A DNA stretch of 64,000 nt from Streptomyces sp. CB01635 (GTDB lineage: Bacteria > Actinomycetota > Actinomycetes > Streptomycetales > Streptomycetaceae): positions 327,965-391,964 of the forward strand of contig NZ_NNBL01000005.1 of assembly GCF_002803065.1 (NCBI RefSeq), read 5' to 3'. Made by a program: the position numbers and the translations under genes. Below, piece after piece: positions 1-8,585 of this stretch (within the stretch, counting starts at the first letter, position 1; the number at the start of each line of letters is the position of its first letter). Below the pieces are notes generated by a model. The model was not told where the DNA came from, searched no databases, and saw only the letters and a program-made list of their open reading frames with translations.

Positions 1-583
1 CACCGGCGACGACGAAGCTGATGCGCCAGCTGCCGGTCCAGGCGATGAGTCCGGAGATGGCGATGCCGCCGAGCGCGGAGCCGAGCGGTGCGCCGCCGTC
101 CATGAGGACGGCGCCTCGGCCGCGTTCCTTCGCGGGCAGCCAGTTGGCGTTGAGTTTGCCGCCGGCGGGCATGACCGGTGCCTCTACGGCGCCGAGGAGC
201 AGGCGGAACCCGAGGAGGGAGCCGACGCCGGTGGCCGCGCCGGTGAGTCCGGTCGCGACGCCCCATCCGACGCAGGCGCCACCGGCCATGTAGCGGGGCC
301 CGAAGCGGTCGATGAGCCAGCCGCTGGGGATCTGCATGAGCGCGTACGTCCAGAAGAACGCGCTGAGGACGAAGCCGGTGACCTCCTTGGAGAGGTGGAG
401 GTCCTCGGTGATGAGGGGCAGCGCCACGGAGACGGATCCGCGGTCGATGTAGTTGAGCGCCACGACGGCCAGGAGAAGGACGAACACTTTCCAGCGGGTG
501 CGGGTGGGCCGGGCGGCGGGGGCGGGCCCCGCGTCGGCCCCGGTTCTTTCATCTGTGCTGTGTACGGGGTTGACCTGCGACAT
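1..583 (-). CDS. MFS transporter, N-terminal part (gene runs off the window)
   Basis: This is the start of a major facilitator superfamily permease, truncated by the window edge. From the ATG at 583 about 194 residues are visible: a polar N-terminus of about 35 residues, then hydrophobic segments, the loop NYIDRGSVSVALP typical of the anion:cation symporter (ACS) subfamily, and WLIDRFGPRYM, the conserved loop between helices 2 and 3. ACS members import organic acids, sugar acids or similar anions; the substrate cannot be read here. It is divergent from the GntR/FCD regulator at 723, and two matching palindromes lie between them, so repression of both genes by that regulator is likely. Subfamily assignment is from motif recall. 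Confidence 0.85.
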   Translation of the reverse strand, partial: MSQVNPVHSTDERTGADAGPAPAARPTRTRWKVFVLLLAVVALNYIDRGSVSVALPLITEDLHLSKEVTGFVLSAFFWTYALMQIPSGWLIDRFGPRYMAGGACVGWGVATGLTGAATGVGSLLGFRLLLGAVEAPVMPAGGKLNANWLPAKERGRGAVLMDGGAPLGSALGGIAISGLIAWTGSWRISFVVAG

Positions 584-639
584 GGCGGACCCTCGATTCG
601 GCAGACTTCGGGTACGTGCTGACGTGCAACTTCCGCGCT

Positions 640-697
640 ATGGCATACCAAACAATGAAGGGAACTCCAGGGCCTCGTCAAGCGTTTGGTATACCGT
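640..697. promoter_or_regulatory. Paired operator candidates for the GntR regulator
   Basis: Two copies of one motif face each other in the MFS/GntR divergent region: ATGGCATACCAAAC at 640-653 and GTTTGGTATACCGT at 684-697. Each core is a palindrome (GGTATACC in the second, one mismatch in the first), and the pair forms a larger inverted repeat. The TGGTNNACCA pattern resembles sites bound by FadR/VanR-type GntR proteins. Binding is inferred. Confidence 0.6.
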
Positions 698-722
698 AAG
701 AGCAACTTTTCGGGGAGGACAC

Positions 723-1403
723 ATGACACAGGGCCAGACCCGGGACACCACGTCCCCGACCGGGACGGTGTGGCTGCGCGACCAGGTCTGCGAGGGGATC
801 CGCGACCAGATCATCGACGGCAGACTCAAGCCGGGCGACCGCCTCGTCGAGCGGGACGTGGCCGAGGAGTTCGGCGTCTCCCGCATCCCGGTGCGCGAGG
901 CCATCCGCATCCTGATGAGCGAGGGGTTCCTCCAGGCCCTGTCCCCGCGGCGCATCGTCGTCAAGGAGCTGTCGCGCCAGGACGTGGCCAACCTCTTCGA
1001 CCTGCGCGAGGCACTTGAGGTCCTCGCTGCGCGCCGCGCGGCAGAGAACGCGGACGAGGTTCAGCTCCGGCAAATGCAGCGCCTGTTGGAGAGCGCCCGC
1101 AAGGCCACGCTCGCCGGGCGCCCCGAGCGCGTGTCGCGCGCCAACACCGCGTTCCACCACCACATCGTCGAGACGGCGGGCAACGAACTCCTCGCCGCGA
1201 CCCTCGAACCCCTGGAAGGCCGCCTGCGCTGGCTGTTCCATCAGATCGACGACCCCACGTCGGTATGGGAGGAACACCGCCGCCTGTACGAGACGATCGC
1301 CGCGGCAGACCCCGAGGCGGCGGCCGCGTGCGCGCTCCGGCATGTGCGCCACTACAGGGAGGTGGCGCTGCGCCTCCTGTTCGACGCGCCCGACACCTAC
1401 TGA
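723..1403 (+). CDS. GntR family transcriptional regulator with FCD domain
   Basis: A 226-residue one-component regulator. Residues about 17-85 form the winged helix-turn-helix (EEFGVSRIPVREAIRILMSEGFL is the recognition segment); the rest is an all-helical FCD ligand domain, with metal-ligand-type histidines in FHHHIVETAGN, EEHRRLYE and HVRHY. FCD regulators usually sense organic or sugar acids. The ATG at 723 is chosen over an upstream in-frame start at 453 because CGGGGAGG lies just before it and the family begins here. The adjacent divergent MFS permease is the probable target. An amidase remnant just downstream hints that the original regulon included an amide-hydrolysing enzyme. Confidence 0.9.
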   Translation: MTQGQTRDTTSPTGTVWLRDQVCEGIRDQIIDGRLKPGDRLVERDVAEEFGVSRIPVREAIRILMSEGFLQALSPRRIVVKELSRQDVANLFDLREALEVLAARRAAENADEVQLRQMQRLLESARKATLAGRPERVSRANTAFHHHIVETAGNELLAATLEPLEGRLRWLFHQIDDPTSVWEEHRRLYETIAAADPEAAAACALRHVRHYREVALRLLFDAPDTY

Positions 1404-1432
1404 GCCCCGAGCCCCGTCGGCCACCGGTGGAC

Positions 1433-1552
1433 TCACGGCGCCACGCGCTCGAACGCGGAGGCGGCGCACAGGACTTGGGCGTCGCCGAGGTGGCAGCCGA
1501 CGATGTGCAGCCCGACGCGCAGACCGTCCCGCGCGGGCTCGCGGTCAGTGCC
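1433..1552 (-). pseudogene. C-terminal remnant of an amidase-signature enzyme
   Basis: Reading the minus strand to the stop at 1433 gives about 38 residues matching the end of amidase-signature/GatA-like enzymes: RDGLRVGLHIVGCHLGD followed by a short helix and FERVAP. No start or upstream catalytic Ser-Ser-Lys region is present, because the sequence upstream is the 3' end of an unrelated membrane protein gene whose stop (1545) overlaps this remnant. It is therefore a degraded leftover. The match is from memory of the family pattern DGLPVGLQIVG. Confidence 0.6.
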
Positions 1553-2057
1553 CCGCGAGCAGCTTCACCCCCACCACGCCGGCCCCGATCACCGCGTCGG
1601 CCGCGGCCGCCAGGCTGGAGGTGAGCAGCCCGCCGCCCATCCGGCGGCCGCCCTCGAAACCCCAGGCGGCGATGCCCGCGATGCCCGCGCCGGCCGCGAT
1701 CCACAGGGCGGTGTCGAGGTCGAGGGCGCCTGCCGCGGACAGAGCGTCCATCGCAAGCGGGCCGGCCGCGGACGAGAGCAGAGGGCTGCTGACGTACAGC
1801 ATGTGCCGCGCCTCGGCGCGCCCCGGGAACCGCTTGTGCACGACGCGGTGCGCCTGCACGTCCGCGACCAGCGTGGCCAGCCACAGGCCGACCGCGGTGC
1901 CCGTCACATAGGCGGCAGCGGTCCAGTGCTCCGCGTGCGGGCTCTGCGCGAGGCCCACGACCACCGCGAGCATCGTGATCGCGGCGTAGATGCGCTCCTT
2001 GAGGCGCTCACGCTGGGTGTCGAGCAACTCCCCTTTTTTCTCCACATTTGCTGCCAT
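1545..2057 (-). CDS. Small integral membrane protein of unknown function
   Basis: A 170-residue protein with a charged N-terminus (residues 1-25, rich in K, E and R) and about four hydrophobic segments, including AAITMLAVVVGLA, TGTAVGLWLATLVA and a glycine/alanine-rich C-terminal pair ending GVVGVKLLAGH. No catalytic motif is visible and I do not recognise a named family; the arrangement is faintly like VIT-type or other small actinobacterial membrane proteins. The ATG at 2057 precedes a good coding start, although the upstream sequence has no strong ribosome site. Its 3' end abuts a decayed amidase tail, so this gene lies at an old rearrangement point. Confidence 0.65.
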   Translation of the reverse strand: MAANVEKKGELLDTQRERLKERIYAAITMLAVVVGLAQSPHAEHWTAAAYVTGTAVGLWLATLVADVQAHRVVHKRFPGRAEARHMLYVSSPLLSSAAGPLAMDALSAAGALDLDTALWIAAGAGIAGIAAWGFEGGRRMGGGLLTSSLAAAADAVIGAGVVGVKLLAGH

Positions 2058-2071
2058 GCGCGAACAATAAA

Positions 2072-2111
2072 TGCAGCGCCCGCCGGGAGATCACTCCCGC
2101 CGGACGCTGCA
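2072..2111 (-). terminator. Hairpin terminator after the methyltransferase gene
   Basis: Arms at 2072-2089 and 2094-2111 pair over 18 positions with two mismatches around a 4-base loop. It follows the methyltransferase stop at 2134 in its direction of transcription, as expected of a GC-rich actinomycete terminator. Confidence 0.6.
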
Positions 2112-2133
2112 CCGGTGTCCGTCTCGATCCGTC

Positions 2134-2922
2134 CTACGGCTTGCGCGCCACCGCGCCGTAGATTCCGCCGTTCTCCGCGCGCGGGGCGTCCGTGTCCCGG
2201 AACCACTCCGTCGCCGTCACGAGGCCGGGCTCCACGAGTTCGAGCCCCTCGAAGAAGCGGGCGACCTCGTCCCGCGAACGGAACCCGAGCTCGATCCCGC
2301 CCTTCGCGTACTCGGCCGTCACCTGCGCGGACAGCTCCGGGAAGATGTCGGACGACGCATGCGACAGCACGAGGTAACTGCCGGAGGGCAGCGCTTCCAC
2401 CAGGGTGGAGACGATGTCGTACGGCTCCTGGTCCCCGGGCAGGAAGTGCATGAGCGCGATGAGCGAGAGCGCGACCGGCCGGTCGAAGTCGAGCAGCTTG
2501 CGGGCGTGGTCGAGGATATCGCGGGGCGCATGCACATCGCCCTGGACGTAGTCGGTCATGCCCTCGGGGCTGCTGACCAGCAGGGCCTCGGCGTGCCGCA
2601 GCACGATGGGGTCGTTGTCCGTGTAGACGACGCGCGACTCGGGGCGGATCCGCTGGACGATCTGGTGCAGGTTCGGCGCGGTCGGGATCCCGGTACCGAT
2701 GTCGAGGAACTGGCCGACACCATTGCCCGCCAGCCACGCGACGGCGCGGTGCATGAACTCACGGTTCTGGCGCGCCCCGTCCCTTGCCTCGGGCGGCAGT
2801 TGCTCCCCCACCGCCTCGTCGACGGGGTAGTTGTCCTTGCCGCCGAGAAGATAGTCGTAGACACGGGCGGGGTGGGGCTTGCTGGTGTCTATCCGGGGGC
2901 TGGGTGATGTCTCTGCCGTCAT
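2134..2922 (-). CDS. SAM-dependent methyltransferase, DUF574 (Methyltransf_19) family
   Basis: A 262-residue member of the actinobacterial S-adenosylmethionine methyltransferase family. The hallmark start IDTSKPHPARVYDYLLGGKDNYPVD is visible, followed by the SAM-binding glycine loop FLDIGTGIPT, the acidic ribose-binding VVYTDNDPIV, and the motif YVQGDVHAP. Length is usual for the family. Such genes are abundant in Streptomyces and their methyl acceptors are mostly unknown. I place the start at the ATG at 2922; a GTG at 2940 would add six residues, and neither has a strong ribosome site. It appears monocistronic, with a hairpin after it. Confidence 0.88.
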   Translation of the reverse strand: MTAETSPSPRIDTSKPHPARVYDYLLGGKDNYPVDEAVGEQLPPEARDGARQNREFMHRAVAWLAGNGVGQFLDIGTGIPTAPNLHQIVQRIRPESRVVYTDNDPIVLRHAEALLVSSPEGMTDYVQGDVHAPRDILDHARKLLDFDRPVALSLIALMHFLPGDQEPYDIVSTLVEALPSGSYLVLSHASSDIFPELSAQVTAEYAKGGIELGFRSRDEVARFFEGLELVEPGLVTATEWFRDTDAPRAENGGIYGAVARKP

Positions 2923-2988
2923 GGCCACGCAGTCTGCCACAGCAACTCGCTTGTCAGTACGGATGGTTGGCGGTTGACCTGCGGCCGG

Positions 2989-4431
2989 TCAGCTCACGCT
3001 GACCGACGTGTCGTCGACGACGAACGACGTCTGGAGGGTGGACCCTTCCGTGCCGGTCAGCTTCACGGTCACCGACTGCCCCGCGTAGGCGCCCAGGTTG
3101 AAGGTCTTGAGCGCGTAGCCCGGGGCCTCGTTGAGGTTGGAGTAGGTGCCGAGCGTCGAAAGGACGGTGCCGCCGCTGTTGAGAACCTGAACCTTGAGCG
3201 TGTCGTACGCCGTAGTGGTAGTGGTCTCGGCCGTGTCGATGTGGAGGTAGAGACTGAGGGTGGCGGTGCAGCCGGTCGGGATGTTCACCGCCTGCGACAA
3301 GGTGTCCGTGTGGGCGGAGCCGTAGCCGCCGAGCCATGCCTTGTAGGTGCCGGTGCGCGCGGGTTCGCCGGTGTCGTTGGTGATGACACCGCTGGAGGCG
3401 GTCCAGGTGGTGCTGCCCGACTCGAAGCCAGGGTTGCCGAGGAGCTGGGCGGCGGTGCAGGTGCCCCCGCCGCCGCTGCCGCCGGTGGCTCCGGAGAGCC
3501 ACTCGGTGGCGTTCAGGGCGAGCGGCGCGTTCGTGCCGGCGGGGTCGTTCCAGCCGTCGTAGAGCGTGTTGCCGGACTGGCCCGTGCCGTCGTCGATCGG
3601 GGAGCTGTCACCCCAGAACGCGACGCGACCGCTGCCGAACGTGCTGGTGGCGAAGAAAGCGCCCGTGTTGCCTGAATATCCGGTGCGGTAGACGAGGCCC
3701 TTGACCGCGGAGTTGTCGCCCGGCTTGAGCGTGGCCGTGGTGCCGCTGCGGATGATGCTGCCGCCGACCTTGCCGAACGACCCGTTGATGACGGGGTCGG
3801 TGGTGGAGGTGATGGCCTTGGGGTTGTCGGTGCTGATGCTCAGCGTGTCGACGGAGAAGCCGAACGGGTCCGTGGAGTCGACGGAGTTGTTGGTCATGAG
3901 GTCGTTGATGACCTCGACCGCATCGTTGCCGTCGTTGTTGCGGTCCGCGCCGGTGTGGTCGGAGATGAGGAAGAGTCCGCCGCCGTTCTGGACGAACTTC
4001 ATGACGGCGGTCTTCTCCGCCGCGCCGAGCAGCACGTTCGGCTCTGGCAGCACGAACGTCTCGAAGTTCTTGAGGTCCAGGGCCGACGAGGTCCCGTACG
4101 TGATGGTGTTGCCGGACGGCAGCGTCTTGAGCGCGTAGTCGCCGGACTTCTGGAGGCCCACGCCCCATGCGGAGAGCGCGCCCGTCCAGTCGTTCTCGGC
4201 GGAGGGGGTCGCGTCCTGGCCGAGCGGGTCGGGCTGGCTGGTGCCGATGATCCAGTCGGCGTTGCCGGCCGTCTCGGCCTTGGTGTTGTCGAAGAGCACG
4301 CGGTGGGGCGTCACGGCGACGGCCGGGGTGGCGGCGGTGGCCGCCTGGCCTGCCGTCACACCGGCGAGAAGCATCCCGAGGACAGCGGCTGCGCAGGCGA
4401 CGCGGCGGCGGGGACTTCTGGATCCGAGCAT
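2989..4431 (-). CDS. Secreted protein: GATase-like N-terminal domain plus carbohydrate-binding-like C-terminal domain
   Basis: A 480-residue exported protein. Residues 1-34 are a signal peptide (RSPRRR, then a hydrophobic stretch ending AATAATPA). Residues about 40-330 contain VLFDNTKAETAG, FVQNGGGLFLISDHTGADRNNDG and RVAFWGDSSPIDDGTG, which resemble glutamine-amidotransferase-like folds in secreted hydrolases. A glycine/serine linker near 335 leads to a jelly-roll domain of about 145 residues starting LLGNPGFESGSTTWT, a module often attached to secreted Streptomyces peptidases and glycan-active enzymes. Enzymatic activity is not established from sequence. No operon partner is visible; the RpiR gene upstream is separated by 176 bases. 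Confidence 0.8.
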   Translation of the reverse strand: MLGSRSPRRRVACAAAVLGMLLAGVTAGQAATAATPAVAVTPHRVLFDNTKAETAGNADWIIGTSQPDPLGQDATPSAENDWTGALSAWGVGLQKSGDYALKTLPSGNTITYGTSSALDLKNFETFVLPEPNVLLGAAEKTAVMKFVQNGGGLFLISDHTGADRNNDGNDAVEVINDLMTNNSVDSTDPFGFSVDTLSISTDNPKAITSTTDPVINGSFGKVGGSIIRSGTTATLKPGDNSAVKGLVYRTGYSGNTGAFFATSTFGSGRVAFWGDSSPIDDGTGQSGNTLYDGWNDPAGTNAPLALNATEWLSGATGGSGGGGTCTAAQLLGNPGFESGSTTWTASSGVITNDTGEPARTGTYKAWLGGYGSAHTDTLSQAVNIPTGCTATLSLYLHIDTAETTTTTAYDTLKVQVLNSGGTVLSTLGTYSNLNEAPGYALKTFNLGAYAGQSVTVKLTGTEGSTLQTSFVVDDTSVSVS

Positions 4432-4607
4432 CCGTCATACCTCCGTGAGGGGTGGGGAGAAGGCGGTGCGGGCGTCGAGTCTGCGCGCGTAGAACACCGG
4501 CCGTAAGGAGGGAGAGCCACGCGCGATTGAACAGTACATGGCAATCCGATGCCTCGACAGGGCACTGCGAGTCGACGCTCCGCGTCACCGCAAGCCGATG
4601 CCCCAGG

Positions 4608-5480
4608 TCACTGCAGACCGATACGCCGCGCGATCTCCTCGGTGTGCCGCAGGCGCGCCGGCGCGTCGTCGCCGAGCGCCGCGACGACTCCGGCGACGAC
4701 GGTCTCGATCACGGCGAGGGTGGGCACGAAGCTGTCGTACGGCGACGGTGTCGTGACCAGGCTGGGCAGTACGACCTCGGCGTGCGCGGAGACCGGGGAC
4801 AGCCATTTGTCGGTGAACAGGACGACCTTCGCGCCCTGTTCGAGGGCGAGTTGGGCCATGGTGACCTTGTCCTGCTCGTAGCGGCGGTAGTCGAAGACGA
4901 CCAGGACGTCACGGCGTGTGAGCGCGCCGAGCGCCGCGGTCCGCTCGACGTCGCCCGCGGGCAGGAGGCGGATGTCACCGCGCAACTGCATGAGGTGCAG
5001 CCCGAGGTACTGGGCGAGGAGATGGGTGAAGCGGCCGCCTGCCAGGGTGATGCGCCGCTTGCCGTCGGCCAGGAGCGAGACGGCGTGTTCCAGGTCGTGC
5101 GGCGGGAGTTCGGTGAGGGTCTGGGCAACGGCGGCGCTGAACAGCCGGCTGCCCTGCCCGAGAAGGGACGCGTCGCCGTCCGCCGCCTCGTCGGCACGGG
5201 CGCGGTCGGCGGATTCGTACAGGGACAGGGGCGAGGCGTTGCGTTCGTCGAGTTCCTCGCGCAGGGCGCTCTGGAAGTCGGGGAAGCCACGGTAGCCGAG
5301 CCTGCCGACGAAGCGGATGACGGTCGGGGCGCTGACACCCGCCCGCTCGGCGAGGACGGCGACGGTCTCGAAGCCGGCAGAGGGGTAGTTGACCAGGAGG
5401 ACGCGGGCGACCTTGCGCTCGGCCGGGCTGAGGTCGCCCAGCTTGCGCCGGATCACGTCGGCGAGTGCGCCGGAGGCCAT
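4608..5480 (-). CDS. MurR/RpiR family transcriptional regulator (HTH-SIS)
   Basis: A 290-residue regulator. Residues about 1-80 are the RpiR helix-turn-helix (LSPAERKVARVLL, then AERAGVSAPTVIRFVGRLGYRGFPDFQ); residues about 125-260 form a SIS domain, which normally binds a phosphosugar or amino-sugar phosphate (ITLAGGRFTHLLAQYLGLHL, DVLVVFDYRRYEQD). The start MASG at 5480 is preceded by GAGAAAGGAAC, so an in-frame extension to 5606 is rejected. It sits just downstream of, and in the same orientation as, the peptidase and ABC importer genes. Coupling of an RpiR protein to amino-acid-type transport is known in actinobacteria, so it probably controls those genes. Confidence 0.9.
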   Translation of the reverse strand: MASGALADVIRRKLGDLSPAERKVARVLLVNYPSAGFETVAVLAERAGVSAPTVIRFVGRLGYRGFPDFQSALREELDERNASPLSLYESADRARADEAADGDASLLGQGSRLFSAAVAQTLTELPPHDLEHAVSLLADGKRRITLAGGRFTHLLAQYLGLHLMQLRGDIRLLPAGDVERTAALGALTRRDVLVVFDYRRYEQDKVTMAQLALEQGAKVVLFTDKWLSPVSAHAEVVLPSLVTTPSPYDSFVPTLAVIETVVAGVVAALGDDAPARLRHTEEIARRIGLQ

Positions 5481-5645
5481 CGCGGGTTCCTTTCTCGGTC
5501 GTCGGCGGGCGTGGGCCCGCGTGCCGAGCCTAATGCCGATCATCGGAGCCACGGTCCCGGCCGTCGCCGCATCCGGGGCCACGACAGGTGCTCCCGCACC
5601 GGGCAACGGCGCGATCGAACCGGTGCGGGAGCGTCTGGGGCAGCG

Positions 5646-6860
5646 TCAGTCGCTGCGGCTGTCGCCGAGCTCGGCGATGAGAGAGGCGAGCAGGGCGACC
5701 CGGGCCGGGACCGAACTGACGTCGAGCCACTCCTCGGGGGTGTGGTCGGCGCCGCCGACCGGTCCCAGGCCATCCAGTGTCGGGACCCCTGTGCCGGCGA
5801 TGGTGTTGGCGTCCCCCACGCCGCCCGTCGCCGTGGCCCCGAAGTGCAGGCCCAGACGTACGCCGATGTCCCTGGCCCGGTGGAGCATCCGGCGGGAGGC
5901 ATCGGTGTCCTCCATCGGCGGGCAGGATTCGAGTTCCTCGACGGTGGCGCGGGTGCCGGGGACGACGGGCCGCGCGGCGGCCTCCTGGATGGCGGCGGTG
6001 GCCTCGCGCAAGCCGCTGTCCGTGGCCGAGCGGATCTCGACGAGGAGTTCCGCGTCGGGGCAGACGATGTTGAAGCGGCTGCCCGCGCGGACGACACCGA
6101 CGTTGAGGGTGACGCCCTCCCACCTGCCGTTCAGCGCCTGGATCGCGATGACGAGGTGGGCGGCGGCCAGAGCGGCGTTCGCTCCGCGTTCGGGTTCGAT
6201 GCCCGCGTGTGCGGCGCGGCCGGTGACGGTGAGCCTGAAGTCGGCCACGCCCTTCCGGGCGATGACCAGGTCGCCGTTCTCGCGGGCGCATTCGAGGGCG
6301 AGGGCGTAGTGCGCCCCCTCGGCGGCCCGCCGGGTGACCGGTCTGCTGGCCGGTGAGCCGATCTCCTCGTCCGGCGTGGCGAGGAAGACGAGTTCCGCGA
6401 AGTCCTCGACGCCGGCCCGGGCGAGGATCTCGAGGGCGGCAAGTCCTGCGACCAGGCCTCCCTTGTCGTCGCTGACGCCGGGTCCGTGGGCGAGGGATCC
6501 GCTGAGGGAGAAGGGGCGTTCGGCAGCGGCCCCGTCGTCGAAGACGGTGTCCATGTGCGCTGCGAGCAGGAGTCTGCGGCCTCCGTCGGCGACGGCGAGG
6601 CGACCTTGTCTGCGCCCGATGAGCACATCTCCGGTACGGCGTCCGTGGGCCGGCGGCAGCGGGACGCGTTCCACTGAGAAGCCCAGACGCTCGAGGCGGG
6701 CCCGGACCAGGTCGGCCACCCGGTTGACGCCGTCGGGGCTGTACGAGCCGGAGTCGATCGCGACGAGTTCGGCCAGGTCTTCGAAGTACCGCGCCTGGTG
6801 TGCGTGGGACAGGGCCAACAGCGCCTCGTCGAGGGGCTGCTGCCGGGGCGGGGCGCTCAC
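5646..6860 (-). CDS. M20 family metallopeptidase, glutamate carboxypeptidase-like
   Basis: A 404-residue dizinc hydrolase. The ligands are visible: H102 in AAHMDTV with D104, bridging D131 in VSDDKGG, catalytic E165 next to E166 in TPDEEIGSP, E190 in ALECAREN, and a C-terminal His in GGADHTPEEW. An insert dimerisation domain (FRLTVTGRAAHAGIEPERGANA) lies between. Family members cleave C-terminal amino acids, acyl-amino acids or small peptides; no signal peptide is present, so it acts in the cytoplasm. Its ATG overlaps the stop of the ABC ATPase gene (ATGA type), so it is translationally coupled to an importer that probably delivers its substrate. Annotations such as ArgE or succinyl-diaminopimelate desuccinylase are possible but less likely. 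Confidence 0.92.
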   Translation of the reverse strand: MSAPPRQQPLDEALLALSHAHQARYFEDLAELVAIDSGSYSPDGVNRVADLVRARLERLGFSVERVPLPPAHGRRTGDVLIGRRQGRLAVADGGRRLLLAAHMDTVFDDGAAAERPFSLSGSLAHGPGVSDDKGGLVAGLAALEILARAGVEDFAELVFLATPDEEIGSPASRPVTRRAAEGAHYALALECARENGDLVIARKGVADFRLTVTGRAAHAGIEPERGANAALAAAHLVIAIQALNGRWEGVTLNVGVVRAGSRFNIVCPDAELLVEIRSATDSGLREATAAIQEAAARPVVPGTRATVEELESCPPMEDTDASRRMLHRARDIGVRLGLHFGATATGGVGDANTIAGTGVPTLDGLGPVGGADHTPEEWLDVSSVPARVALLASLIAELGDSRSD

Positions 6861-7621
6861 AGGACCTTCGAGAGGAAGGCGCGGGTGCGCTCCTGCTCCG
6901 GTGCGGCCAGGACCCGTCGGGGATCACCGGATTCGACGACGACGCCTTCGTCCATGAAGACGGCCAGGTCCCCGACTTCGCGGGCGAAGCCGATCTCGTG
7001 CGTGACGACGACCATGGTCATGCCGTCGGCCGCGAGTCGGCGCATGACGTCGAGGACGTCGCCGACGAGTTCGGGGTCGAGCGCCGACGTCGGTTCGTCG
7101 AACAGCATCAGTTTCGGTTTCATGGCGAGGGCGCGGGCTATGGCCACGCGCTGCTGCTGGCCACCCGAGAGCTCGGCCGGGTAGTGGCCCTCCCGGTCGG
7201 CGAGCCCCACCTGGTCCAGCAGGGTCCTCGCCTCGTCGCGGGCCTGGTCCTTGGCCGCGCCGGCGACCTTGACCGGGGCCTCCATGACGTTCTCCAGAGC
7301 CGTCATGTGCGGGAAGAGGTTGAACCGCTGGAACACCATGCCGATGTCGCGCCGCCGGGCGGCGACCTCGCGCTCACGCAATTCATGGAGGCGGGCACCC
7401 TGCGGCCGGTGGCCGACCGGTTCGCCGTCGACGGAGAGGCGGCCCCCGTCGATCTTCTCCAGATGGTTGATGCACCGCAGGAACGTGGACTTGCCGGACC
7501 CCGAGGGCCCCAACAGGCAGCACACCTGTCCGCGTTCGACCGTCAGGTCGATGCCTTTGAGGACCTGGAGCTTCCCGAAGTGTTTGCGCACGCCCTCGGC
7601 GTGCACCATGGGCGCGTTCAA
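6857..7621 (-). CDS. Amino-acid ABC transporter ATP-binding protein
   Basis: A 254-residue ATPase of the polar-amino-acid importer class (GlnQ/HisP-like). Walker A is GPSGSGKST at about 38-46, the Q-loop lies in MVFQRFNLFPHMT, the signature is LSGGQQQRV, Walker B is LMLFDEPTS, and the switch histidine is in VVVTHEIGF. I choose the TTG at 7621 because AAGGAGG lies seven bases upstream and it overlaps the permease stop as TTGA; an ATG at 7609 would shorten it by four residues and lacks that spacing. It pairs with the permease at 7618-8583 and the lipoprotein at 8586-9539, and its 3' end overlaps the M20 peptidase. Confidence 0.93.
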   Translation of the reverse strand: MNAPMVHAEGVRKHFGKLQVLKGIDLTVERGQVCCLLGPSGSGKSTFLRCINHLEKIDGGRLSVDGEPVGHRPQGARLHELREREVAARRRDIGMVFQRFNLFPHMTALENVMEAPVKVAGAAKDQARDEARTLLDQVGLADREGHYPAELSGGQQQRVAIARALAMKPKLMLFDEPTSALDPELVGDVLDVMRRLAADGMTMVVVTHEIGFAREVGDLAVFMDEGVVVESGDPRRVLAAPEQERTRAFLSKVL

Positions 7622-8583
7622 CGGCCCGCCTCCTTCTGTGTGCGGCTTCGTAGGGCGGTGAGGGATCCGGCGCAGAGGCGTCGCAGTGGGGAGACCGCGG
7701 CGCCGCGGGCCGTGCCGCGCCCGTAGCGGCGTTCGAGCCACGCCTGCGGAACGCTCAGGACGCTGACCAGAGCCAGGTACCAGAGGGACGCCACCACGAG
7801 CATGGGGATGACCTGGTAGTTCTGCCCGTACACGTCCTGGATGTTGGACATCAGGTCGTGCGCCGCGATCACGGACACCAGGGCGGTCATCTTGAGCATG
7901 TTGATCGTCTCGTTGCCCAGCGGCGGGATGATCACCCGCATCGCCTGGGGCAGCACGATCCGCCGCATGGTGAGCGCCGGGCGCATGCCGAGCGAGTGGG
8001 CCGCCTCGGTCTGCCCCGCGTCGACGGAGCGGATCCCGGCGCGGACGATCTCGGAGGCGTACGCGGCCTCGTTCAGGCCGAGCGCGAGCAGGGCCGCGAC
8101 GGCCGGGGTGAGCAGGGTGTTGGTGTCGGCCTGGAGCAAGGTGACGCCGCTGAACGGGATACCGATCATCACGTGCTGGTAGAGGGCTCCGGCGTATCCC
8201 CAGAAGATGATCTGGACGAGCAGCGGAGTGCCGCGGAAGACCCAGACGAACAGCGACGAGAGGCCGTACAGGACCGGGTCGTCGGAGAGCCGCATGACGG
8301 CCACGAGGGTGCCGAGGACGAGGCCGAGGGTCATCGCGGCGACGGTCAGCCACAACGTGGTGGCCAGACCGTCGAAGATGAGCCCGGCGAACAGGTAGTG
8401 GCCGACGACGTCCCAGTGCAGGTTGCCGTTCTTGGCCAGCGAGCCGATGAGGCCGGCCAGCGCGACGACGGCGGCCACCGCGGAGATCCAGCGACCCCAG
8501 TGGCGGACGGGGACGATCTCGAAGGCGTCGGGTGCGGGGGTCTCGCCCGTGCGTTGCCGGCCCGTGGGGGTGGTGGTGGCCAT
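7618..8583 (-). CDS. Amino-acid ABC transporter permease
   Basis: A 321-residue membrane protein of the HisMQ/GlnP type. A cytoplasmic N-terminus of about 28 residues is followed by about six hydrophobic segments. The ATPase-contact EAA loop is EAAHSLGMRPALTMRRIVLPQA, followed by PPLGNETINMLKMTALVSVI. Only one permease gene is present, so it probably works as a homodimer. The ATG at 8583 lies two bases after the binding-protein stop. The C-terminus extends about 45 residues past the last helix and is arginine-rich. The solute is likely an amino acid, opine or small acyl-amino acid given the coupled M20 peptidase. Confidence 0.92.
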   Translation of the reverse strand: MATTTPTGRQRTGETPAPDAFEIVPVRHWGRWISAVAAVVALAGLIGSLAKNGNLHWDVVGHYLFAGLIFDGLATTLWLTVAAMTLGLVLGTLVAVMRLSDDPVLYGLSSLFVWVFRGTPLLVQIIFWGYAGALYQHVMIGIPFSGVTLLQADTNTLLTPAVAALLALGLNEAAYASEIVRAGIRSVDAGQTEAAHSLGMRPALTMRRIVLPQAMRVIIPPLGNETINMLKMTALVSVIAAHDLMSNIQDVYGQNYQVIPMLVVASLWYLALVSVLSVPQAWLERRYGRGTARGAAVSPLRRLCAGSLTALRSRTQKEAGR

Positions 8584-8585
8584 CT

